The notes below the pieces were generated by a model. It was given only the letters and a program-made list of their open reading frames with translations, ran no database searches and was not told the origin of the DNA. A DNA stretch of 64,000 nucleotides, from positions 744,001 to 808,000 of the forward strand of contig CAVTYH010000002.1 of the NCBI GenBank assembly GCA_963738835.1, given 5' to 3'. This document shows positions 50,356-58,334 of the stretch, piece after piece. Both the position numbers and the translations under genes were made by a program. Position 1 is the first letter of the stretch. Each line of letters begins with the position of its first letter. Source of the stretch: CAVTYH01 sp963738835 (GTDB taxonomy: Bacteria; Planctomycetota; Planctomycetia; Pirellulales; JADZDJ01).

Positions 50356-51276
50356 TCACGCTGTGACAGCCCGTGCGAAAGACTGCCCATTGAAATTGCC
50401 TGCTGGATCGATCAACGTTTGATCGCGGGAAACAGGACGGCCTGTCGCGGTGCGCAAGCGAGAGCCCTGTTGCATCACGCTGCCGATCAATCGCGCGCGT
50501 TCTTCCAGCAATTGCCGCATTGCCGGTTCATTGGGCGCGGCGACGAGCGATTGAATGAAAGCTTCACTGACGACTCCTCTTGCCACGGGGTCAGCGGTAG
50601 CGGGATCGGGCAAACGATATTCGACCAACAGCGAACGGATTAACGCCCGCCTCTGTTCGACCGCTGCTTGGGCCTGGAGCCGGTCGATTTCCGTTTGCAG
50701 CCGGGCGATTTCGTCGGCCTGCTCGCGGCACAATTTCTCGAGTTGGTTGGATTGCTGGTTGTCAGAGGCTTCGGTGTCGGCCGCTGTCGATGCCGATTCA
50801 AACAACCCGCGCGTCGTGGCCGGGTCGGCCACCAAATCGACGCTGTGAACGCGGAGAATTTCTTCGACAATCGTGCTCTCGCCGCGGCGGCTGGTTCGGG
50901 CCTGAACATTGTGCGAGAAGCCGACGTTTTCCGGCGCATGTTCCGCGTCCCACGCCAACTGTTCCGACAGATAATGCTTCGGATTGAAATGGAAATCGGC
51001 GAATAAACCCTCGCCGGCGCGATGCTGAACATTGCGAATGACGCCGATCCGCTCTTGATAATCTCGCGGCGCCAACGGATGCCCCTTGGGATGATTCACA
51101 TTCACTTTCGCCCCTTCGTACAAGCCGACGGCCCGCGACAGGGCCTCGGGCAAATACTCGCGGCTGTTCCGGGAGTGCAACCCCAGGATTTTGATTCCGC
51201 GAATCACACCGCCGCTGCGATCGACCCGCAACGCCATGCCGCGTGAATCGCAGAACTCTTGCAACATGTCTGTCAT
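50356..51276 (-). CDS. Prohead protease/scaffold-like protein
   Basis: 306 residues. Residues 1-165 are a putative protease-like domain (IRGIKILGLHSRNSREYLPE, LYEGAKVNVNHPKGHPLAPR, ENVGFSHNVQARTSRRGEST, HSVDLVADPATTRGLFE). The VDLVADPA motif is common in phage head-maturation proteases. Residues about 175-220 form a coiled coil (LEKLCREQADEIARLQTEID), as in scaffold domains. It is encoded directly upstream of the decoration and capsid genes. Confidence 0.75.
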   Translation of the reverse strand: MTDMLQEFCDSRGMALRVDRSGGVIRGIKILGLHSRNSREYLPEALSRAVGLYEGAKVNVNHPKGHPLAPRDYQERIGVIRNVQHRAGEGLFADFHFNPKHYLSEQLAWDAEHAPENVGFSHNVQARTSRRGESTIVEEILRVHSVDLVADPATTRGLFESASTAADTEASDNQQSNQLEKLCREQADEIARLQTEIDRLQAQAAVEQRRALIRSLLVEYRLPDPATADPVARGVVSEAFIQSLVAAPNEPAMRQLLEERARLIGSVMQQGSRLRTATGRPVSRDQTLIDPAGNFNGQSFARAVTA

Positions 51277-51302
51277 GCGACATTCCTTTCAGGTGCAGCC
51301 AT

Positions 51303-51343
51303 AAAAAAAGCCCGCATGCAGGAAGTCTTCCTGCCGGCGGGCT
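51303..51343 (-). terminator. Intrinsic terminator between the DUF2292-like and protease-like genes
   Basis: AGCCCGC (51309-51315) pairs with GCGGGCT (51337-51343) and GCAGGA with TCCTGC inside it; on the minus strand a run of T (complement of 51303-51309) follows. It insulates the phage block from the gene upstream. Confidence 0.85.
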
Positions 51344-51476
51344 CGTGAACAATACCGGCGCCAATGAGCGCCGGCTCTTCGCGATACCTATGTTTTGGTC
51401 AGTTGTCCGTGTCAGTTGCCGAGAAAATCTGAAACCTGATCTGCAACGGACAACGAACAACGGGCTACGGACAAAA

Positions 51477-51662
51477 TCAACGTTCAATCTTCTCCACGAC
51501 CCGGCGAATTTGCTGGATTGTGCCGTCGTGAATGGCCAGCTCGAACCCGGCTTTGCCGTAGAAACCACGGCGCAGCGTTTCGGCCAGCAATTCCGCCCAG
51601 GCCGTTTCCATCTTGGTCAGCGTAATACGATTGCCAGACGTGGAGTTGATCGTGGTTGGCAT
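51477..51662 (-). CDS. DUF2292 (YezD)-like small protein
   Basis: 61 residues from 51662 (MPTTINSTSGNRITLTKMET). The C-terminal half, RRGFYGKAGFELAIHDGTIQ then QIRRVVEKIER, matches the YezD pattern (a charged helix, a GxxEL.IHDG.I strand, QI.R). Members are short proteins of unknown function. Also possible from 51689 with an unlikely hydrophobic leader. It is upstream of the phage block but separated by a terminator. Confidence 0.65.
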   Translation of the reverse strand: MPTTINSTSGNRITLTKMETAWAELLAETLRRGFYGKAGFELAIHDGTIQQIRRVVEKIER

Positions 51663-51909
51663 GCGTATAGTGTACAAAAGTATCAACATGAAATCAAGAG
51701 CAGTTTTGGGCCACCGCGAAAAAAGTGCTTGTCCTTTTTCCTGGTCCTGGGCGATTTGTTTCTGGGCTAGGAGCTCGCTTTACAAGGAGCCAATGACCAA
51801 AGACCAAGGACAGGGCGTTCTCCTGAGCATTGACGGCCGGCGCTCGCAAATGCTAGATAGAACACGGGTCCGCCAAATCTCCCAGTTCTCAATTCATCAC
51901 TGATCAACC

Positions 51910-52128
51910 ATGCCCACCACAATTCGTCTGCGTCCCAATGGTCCGCTGCTGGTCGAAGGGGAAGTGATCATCGTCGATCACGCCGGAAAGGCGTTTCCGC
52001 TGCCAGCCAACAAGCCAGCGATCGCCTTGTGCCGCTGCGGCCAATCGGCCAACAAGCCATTCTGCGACGGGTCCCACAAAGCCTGTAATTTTCTGGCTGA
52101 AAACCTTGCCCCGACGCCGCCGGCCTGA
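51910..52128 (+). CDS. CDGSH-type iron-sulfur protein
   Basis: 72 residues. The 2Fe-2S binding motif is complete: Cys41-x-Cys43 in ALCRCGQS, Cys52 and His56 in FCDGSH. Such proteins are small soluble or membrane-attached electron-transfer or redox-sensing proteins. No neighbour indicates its partner. The start is MPTTIRLRPNGPLLVEGEVI. Confidence 0.93.
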   Translation: MPTTIRLRPNGPLLVEGEVIIVDHAGKAFPLPANKPAIALCRCGQSANKPFCDGSHKACNFLAENLAPTPPA

Positions 52129-52161
52129 AATCGAAACGATTTACTCCGCCTGCTGCCGGCG

Positions 52162-52206
52162 TGCATCGACGCGCGGTTCAGGCGTCGATTATCATAATGT
52201 GAGATT
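52162..52206. repeat. Imperfect direct repeat, copy 1 (copy 2 at 52752-52796)
   Basis: 45 bases, 35 identical to copy 2 without gaps. The shared core is TGCATCGACGCGCGG, then CGTCG, TTATCAT and GAGATT. Copy 1 has a perfect inverted repeat ATCGACGC/GCGTCGAT (nine-base loop). The two copies flank the zinc-ribbon and microprotein genes and may be promoter or regulatory elements. Confidence 0.55.
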
Positions 52207-52289
52207 GTCGGCAGTGACGCCCAGTGTGTTGCTGGTGATATTCGCACCGCTGCACTAACCCGTTGCCTGCCGTGTGGGGAGGCATGCCG

Positions 52290-52520
52290 ATGAAATGCAG
52301 CAATTGCGGAATTCAAATCGCCGATGTCGACCCGTCGATGTTCGCGACAGGGTTCAAAGAGCGGTCGTGGACGAATAATAATAAGAATCAGCTGGTACCA
52401 TATGCGGTGTTGCTATGTCCGGCATGCGCAGCCAAGCGGAGGATGACCCAAAAGATGTTCTTTGCAACCGTTCTAGTGGTCGTCGCCGTAGCCGCCGTTG
52501 CAGCACTTCTAATGAGATAG
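52290..52520 (+). CDS. Zinc-ribbon membrane microprotein
   Basis: 76 residues from 52290 with GGGGAGG upstream: MKCSNCGIQIADVDPSMFAT. CSNC and CPAC pairs (MKCSNCG, LLCPACAAK) form a zinc ribbon; a hydrophobic C-terminal helix (FFATVLVVVAVAAVAALLM) anchors it. Role unknown. Five bases before the next small gene. Confidence 0.75.
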   Translation: MKCSNCGIQIADVDPSMFATGFKERSWTNNNKNQLVPYAVLLCPACAAKRRMTQKMFFATVLVVVAVAAVAALLMR

Positions 52521-52524
52521 CACC

Positions 52525-52656
52525 ATGCGTCTCCGCTTCACCATCCGCGACTTGCAGTCGAAGCGATGGGGCACTGCAATCTTACGTGCATTGCCCGGTA
52601 TCCTCCTGGTTGGCTTGGCGGTACCGTTGGCACTCGGAAGTAGCAAATGGCACTGA
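52525..52656 (+). CDS. 43-residue membrane microprotein with FTIRDL N-terminus
   Basis: ATG at 52525, stop at 52654-52656: MRLRFTIRDLQSKRWGTAIL then RALPGILLVGLAVPLALG. It shares the M(R)xRFTIRDL start with 38616-38843. It follows the zinc-ribbon gene by four bases, so probably one transcript. Confidence 0.6.
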   Translation: MRLRFTIRDLQSKRWGTAILRALPGILLVGLAVPLALGSSKWH

Positions 52657-52751
52657 GGATGATCCTGGCCTTCGCCATCCCGATCGGATACTGAGTCCGT
52701 GGTCGCCCTATACCACCAGCACCACTGTCGTAGGATACTATTGGATTGGCC

Positions 52752-52796
52752 TGCATCGACGCGCGGATTGCTCGTCGCTTATCATGGAATGAGATT
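52752..52796. repeat. Imperfect direct repeat, copy 2
   Basis: See 52162-52206. This copy ends 24 bases before the start of the second LarA-like gene, so it may be part of that promoter region. Confidence 0.5.
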
Positions 52797-52820
52797 TTTC
52801 GATCTTGCTGAATCCACTCC

Positions 52821-54088
52821 ATGACCGCCAGCATCTACCCGCAGTTTTTCCGCGTCCGCCAGAAGTTCGAGCGTCCGCGCATCGACAATATTCCCCGCGA
52901 AGTAGAGCGGCAACTTGGCGGTTGAATCTCCGCGAGAAAGTGAAGCCCGGCAACACCGTGGCCATCACGGCGGGAAGTCGCGGAATTGCCAATATCCCGA
53001 TCATTCTCAGGGCCATTATCGAGCACTTCAAAAGTCTGGGCGCCAAGCCCTTCCTTGTGCCCGCCATGGGAAGTCACGCCGGCGGCATTGCAATTGGTCA
53101 GCGGCAATTGCTGGAATCGTACCGCATCACCGAAGAGTTCTGCGGTTGCCCGATTCGAGCCACGATGGAAACCGTTGTGCTATGTCAGGCGGCCGAAGGC
53201 TTTCCGGTGCATATCGATCGGTTTGCCTACGAAGCCGATCACGTGGTCGTTTGCGGCCGCATCAAACCGCACACGCAGTTCACCGGCGATATTGAAAGCG
53301 GCGTCATGAAGATGATGCTGCTGGGCCTGGGCAAACATGAGGGGGCCAAAGTTTATCACCAAGCGATTCTCGATTATCCCTTCGGACAAATTGTTCGCAG
53401 CGTGGCCAGTGAGGTGCTTCGGCGATGTCATGTCGTGGCGGGTGTCGGCATCGTCGAGAATGGCTACGACGAAACCGCGGTGATTGAAGCCATTTCTCCG
53501 TCCCAAATCGAAGAGCGAGAGCAGCAATTACTGCTGCTGGCGAAAAAATGGATGCCACGCCTGCCGTTCGATCACGTCGACATCCTCATCGTCGACGAAA
53601 TGGGCAAGGACATCAGCGGCGCCGGCATCGATCCGAACATCGTGGGCCGCAAATACAACCGCAATGCGGCGGTCGAAGGCGAGTTTCCCAAAGTGCGGCG
53701 CATCGTCGTCCGCAGCCTCACGGATGTTTCGCACGGCAACGCGGTGGGTTTGGGTACGGCCGAGTTTTGCACCACACGTTTGCTCCAACAGCACGATCGA
53801 GCCGTCACGTGGACCAATATATTGACGAGCGGCAATATCTCGGCGATGAAGTACCCGCTGAACTTCGATACCGATCGGGAGATCTTGGATGCCGCGCTGC
53901 CGACCATTGGGCTGACCGAACCGCTGCAGGCAAAAATCGTCTGGATCAAGAATACCTTGCAGTTGGCAGAAGCCGAATGCTCGGCGGTCTATTTGCCGGA
54001 AGCCCGCGAGCGCAGCGATTTGGAAATTATCACGCCGCTGCGCAATTTGCCGCTGGACGCCGCCGGCAATTTGCCGAGGTTTGAATAA
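52821..54088 (+). pseudogene. LarA-N/DUF2088-like protein, one N-terminal frameshift
   Basis: The start at 52821 is MTASIYPQFFRVRQKFERPR, then an indel near 52918 after EVERQLGG, then NLREKVKPGNTVAITAGSRG to the stop at 54088; about 422 residues. Features: VPAMGSHAGGIAIGQRQLLE, CGRIKPHTQFTGDIESGVMK and LLGLGKHEGA. The PH-x9-SGxMK pattern is conserved in the DUF2088/LarA-N relatives, but the Lys lies 13 residues after the His rather than 10 as in LarA, so equivalence is unclear. The frame break is probably an error. Confidence 0.75.
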
Positions 54089-54112
54089 AGAAGTCGAAAA
54101 GTCGAAAAATCC

Positions 54113-54160
54113 AAAAGTCGAAGAGTGCTTTGGCAAGCAGAGGTCGGCTCTTCGACTTTT
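54113..54160. terminator. Bidirectional terminator between convergent genes
   Basis: AAAAGTCGAAGAG (54113-54125) and CTCTTCGACTTTT (54148-54160) form a perfect 13-bp inverted repeat with A and T ends either side, suiting termination of both the LarA-like gene and the minus-strand BBP7 gene. Confidence 0.85.
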
Positions 54161-54190
54161 CTACACTTTGACTCTTCGACCTGCGTCTGC

Positions 54191-56242
54191 TTAGAACCTT
54201 ACGCCAATACCGGCGTGGCCGCCGACGTACAGGGCGTTGCCATCGTGGTTCACCGCCAGACCGCTCTGCGTGGTGTTGGTGAAGTCGAGTTGGTCGGGCG
54301 CCAAGGCCACGCCATCTATCCACAGCACATTGAAGCCGGCCGTGGCACACCAGTTCTTGCAGAAGTAATAGCTGACGCTGGAACTGAACTCACCGACGAA
54401 GGCCCAGCGCGAATCGAGCGCGCGGGTGTCGCGAATAATGGCTCCGCCAACGGGCGCCGCAAACTGGCTCGATTCAATCTCGTTTCCAAACGCGCCCGCC
54501 TTGGCGGTGGCATTCCATTGAAATTGATGGCAGCAAACGTGCAGCCGCGCGCAAGCTGTCCACCGTATAAGTTGTTGACGGTGCTCGCCTCATATTCGCC
54601 CAGGCCAGTGCCGGTGACGTTCGAGAGCATATTGAGCTGTTCGTCGAGGTGGAAATACCGGAAGCCAACAATCCAATCCAGCGCTTTACAGCCGTGATGC
54701 CACGAATAGTTCAATTCGGCATCATGAATTTCGCTGGAATAGCTGACATCGATCAAACTAGCGCCCGAGAATTCCGGCAACATTCCTAAATCACCCGGCA
54801 AATTGAGATTGGCGGCGCCGCTGACCGAATGATTGTCGTTCCAGCTCTGCAATCCGAAATAAGAAAGCTCCCAGGCGTCCATCGGCGTGGGACTGTACCC
54901 CAACACAAAGCGTGGACCGGTGCGCCAATCGCTGTCGAATCCGAAATCCTGGGTCCCCAAAACCGAGCCGCCGCCGATTTCCACGAGCGATTGGGCCCGC
55001 AGGTTATCGGTGCGGCTGAACGTCAGCGCGTCGGCCTCGAAGTACAAATCGGGCGCGGGTACGCAAGGACCGCAATTGCCGCAGCCGCAACCATTGCCTT
55101 TGCCCATGCCGTCGCCCGGGCAATTGCCGTAGGGATACGGACCACAACCATCGGGGCAACATTTGTGATTGCTGGTGAACCAGCAATCGTCTTCGTGGAA
55201 AATCCAACTGTGACAGAAATCGACGCAGCCGTTGCTGCAATCGGGATACGGCTTGGACAAACAGCACTTCAATCGTTGGCAAATGCACGAACCTTCCGGA
55301 TTGCACGGCCGGCAAGAGCCGGCCTGCCAACCGCCGCAGTTGGGGCACAGCGCGGCATCGCCGCTGGGTCCACAACCGCAGCCGCCTCCACCGCCGTTGG
55401 GGGAATCGTATACGATTTCACCGGGGATGCCGCTTTCGCTGGCAGTGCGTGCGCTTTTCGCAAAGGGCTTCTCGACGTAACCATCGTCAGTGGTAGTCGA
55501 CGGCTGCACGCCATCGGCACGCGCGGCAGCCGACGGCAACCGCGGATTTTTGGGCGCGGCAAAACCGGGCGTGTTGTTTGGCACACTCACTTCGCCTTCC
55601 GCCGCCGGCTCGGAAGAACCCGCTTTGGACGGCGACATCTGTCGAAACGCCGTTTGGATGGGTCGCCAGGGATTTGCTTTGACTGATGAGCTAGCAACCG
55701 GTGGCGCACTTCGCGAAGCATTCGCGCTGTCGGCGTTTGACGGTGCGCCCATGAGGGGGTCAGCCGTCATCGGCAAGTTTTGAGCATCGATCCGTTGCGG
55801 TTGAACAGGCACGGCGCCGACCGCAGATGTGAACGGCGCGGGGGCCGATCCGATTTGAGTTGGCGACGGCGCACCGGACACGGGCGATGACACGGACGGC
55901 GCCGCAGTTGCATATGGTGCCGCTCCAAGGGCGCACTGGTCGCCGCGGGAGCGATCACCGGAACCGATGAGATCGCTGGATACCGCAGGCCATTGACGGG
56001 CCGCCCCTGATTCGGCGAAGTCGTCGCACTGGGCGCAGCAGAAGTGGCTGCGGGCGCAGCGTTGTAAATCATGCCCTGCTGTGCGGAATAATCGAGCGTG
56101 CTGGCGGGCGTAGTTGTTGCGCGACCGAGCGGGGCCACCGTGGGTCCCCAGGTCGGAATGCCGCCGGCGTCGTCGCTCGGCGCAGAACTCCGGCCATGCC
56201 CAGCGCAATCGTGCAGCTCACGGCCCAAAAGGGCGCCTTCAT
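54191..56242 (-). pseudogene. BBP7-type outer-membrane barrel protein with cysteine-rich segment, at least three frameshifts
   Basis: The start at 56242 is MKAPFWAVSCTIALGMAGVL (signal peptide, GGGGGGA upstream). Shifts lie near 56190, 55930 and 54530. A Pro/Ala/Ser-rich linker (residues about 30-230) is followed by a roughly 105-residue stretch with 22 Cys (CPNCGGWQAGSCRPC, CICQRLKCCLSK, DCSNGCVDFCHSW, CGCGNCGPC). The BBP7 barrel follows: DLYFEADALTFSR, GPRFVLGY, WELSYFGLQSWNDNHSVSG, ELNYSWHHG, IVGFRYFHLDEQLN, and in repaired frame WNATAKAGAFGNEIESSQF, FNVLWIDGVALAPDQLDFT, GGHAGIGVRF, ending at 54191. It probably sits in the outer membrane. The Cys-rich part is unusual. Confidence 0.8.
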
Positions 56243-56694
56243 GTTGATTCCCCCCGGAAGTTTCCCATCCGATGAAGTCCGACGGTGCATGCCCGGTAAA
56301 TGCACCGTCTTCGATTTACAATTTTCCAGTCGGACGTGGGCGTAAAATCCCACCGCTTGGCCTGGATGGAATGGCTAAAGAGAACTTCGGATTAACCGGG
56401 CAATCCGGTTCATCCGAAAACGCCATCCCAACAATTAGAAGCCAAATATCCGTTACAGCTTTGTGAAACTGTAACGATCAGGTCGGGTTCGTCATCCATC
56501 TAGCAGCCAGCAGAGTTATGTATTCGGTGCAAATTGACAGTCGTCAAAATCGTCCGCCTGCCCAATCCCATATTCTATTTAATCCTGCTTCTCTGCGCAG
56601 ATTCTGGCGTTTTGTGCAGTCCGCCGGTATTCTAAGGACTGCTAATAAATGGTCGCTCGGGGGATTCTTGAGATTTGCACCTGGGGGAGTCGCG
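56243..56694. other. Divergent intergenic region with a dyad
   Basis: About 450 bases between the BBP7 gene (minus) and the PEP-CTERM dehydrogenase (plus). CGTTACAG (56451-56458) and CTGTAACG (56469-56476) form a perfect dyad, a candidate operator; a smaller AACCGG/CCGGTT hairpin is at 56394-56410. No gene is seen. Confidence 0.55.
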
Positions 56695-58307
56695 ATGCGG
56701 AATTGCGCACTGAGAGGGTCGGCCGCGGTCATTCTTTTGGCTAGCATTGCCAGCGGCGTGCAGGGGCAAATTCAATCGGGCTCGATTTCGCCGGCTCCGC
56801 AATTGAAGCTAATTGCCAGCGGGTTGACCACTAAAGCCGGCGGCTCGCCCGACTTCGGCGTGAACTCCGGTGATCCGCGGTTCATGTACATTGGCGAGCA
56901 AAACGGCACCATCCGGATTCTCGATTTCAATCAGGCCAATCCGGTCTCGGCCACAAACTTATTGAACATCGATTCCGTGCTGGGCGCCGACTCGAACGGT
57001 AACCGCGTTCTGGTTGACGACACGGGCCTTGGCGAGCGAGGTCTGATCGGCGCCGCCTTCAGCCCCAACTTCAACAATCCCGGAACCGCCGGCTATCGGA
57101 AGTTCTATACCTTCACCAGCGAAACGCTGGCCAGCGGCACGCCCAATTTCTTTAATCCCTTGGAACCAACGGCGTCGGGCAACAGCAACTCGAACGATCC
57201 GGTGCAGTCGGGCATTCCCAATGGCTACAACTGTCAGAGCGTCATCCGGGAGTGGACGGTCAACGATCCCAACGCGAATGGACTGCTCACCATTAACACC
57301 AGTGTTGCGTCGCGCGTAGTGCTAAGAATTGCCAAACCCGGTCGCTTTCACAACGGCGGCGGCATCACATTCGGCGGCGACGGTTACCTGTACATTCCGT
57401 TGGGCGATGGCGGCGGCGGGCCATCGAATGGTGGCAACGACGGCGGCAACAACACGCTCGATAATGGGCACACCAACCCCGGCAACCCCGACATCGCCGG
57501 AGCTTGGACGGGTCAAGGCAACGCCCAAGATCGTCGCGTAGTTTATGGAAAAATTTTGCGCATCAAACCCACCACCGATACGTCGGATGGAAACTCGACT
57601 ACCACGCTTACGCCAACGGTCAGTATCGCATTCCCAACGACAACCCATTTACCACTCCGGCTACTGATCCGAACGGCAACTTTGTCGATGAGATTTATGC
57701 CTACGGTTTTCGCAATCCGTTTCGCATTAGTTTCGACAAGGCCGACCCGACAAAGCTTTACGCAGCCGATGTCGGACAAGATCGCAACACTTTTTCCCGC
57801 GAAGAAATCGACAGCATTGTCAAAGGCGGCAACTACGGCTGGGTTGTCAAATCGGGAACGCAGGCCAACACCAACGAGACGGGCTATACGACTTCGATCC
57901 CGTTGATCGATCCGATTGCCGAATATCAAACCACCAACAATGGCACGGGCGGTTTGGCCGCGATCGGCGGCTTCGTGTATCGCGGCAGCCTGCTTCCCGG
58001 GCTGTATGGCAAATATGTGTTCGGCGATTTGGATAAGGGCGATGGCACCGGCGGCCGGCTCTTGTACACCGATCTTAGCGATCCGGCGCTAACGGTCTTC
58101 GATTTGAACATCACCGGAGCCGTTCAGAAACCTGCCGGCGCGGTCTTGATTCACGGTGTGGCTCAGGATGCCAACGGCGAGATTTATTTCTTGTTCGACA
58201 ACGGCCAGATCATGCAGCTCGTGCCCGAACCGGCGACGTGGATGCTGGCTTTGATGGGCGCTGCCGTGCTCGGTTTGCAAATGCGTCGTCGGCCAAGGCC
58301 GAATTGA
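56695..58307 (+). pseudogene. PEP-CTERM sugar dehydrogenase-type propeller protein, one frameshift
   Basis: The start at 56695 has GGGGGAG upstream: MRNCALRGSAAVILLASIAS, a signal peptide. The six-bladed glucose/sorbosone dehydrogenase fold is shown by IGEQNGTIRILDFNQ, LGERGLIGAAFSPNF, GRFHNGGGITFGGDGYLYIP, LGDGGGG, GKILRIKP, ANGQYRIPNDNPF, EIYAYGFRNPFRISFD, DVGQ and NYGW. The frame breaks near 57590 before ANGQYRIP. The C-terminus VPEPATWMLALMGAAVLGLQ then MRRR is a PEP-CTERM sorting signal for exosortase-dependent surface anchoring. About 530 residues repaired. Confidence 0.88.
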
Positions 58308-58334
58308 ACGTGACGAACCGCACTGTTGACTCGC

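Noticed and set aside
53528..54136. Long antisense frame over the second LarA-like gene
   Set aside because: It is the mirror of a strongly coding gene on the other strand in GC-rich DNA; no motif or start signal.
56272..56466. Plus-strand frame of 64 codons between the BBP7 and dehydrogenase genes
   Set aside because: It overlaps the leader of the BBP7 gene on the other strand and has no ribosome site or recognisable feature.
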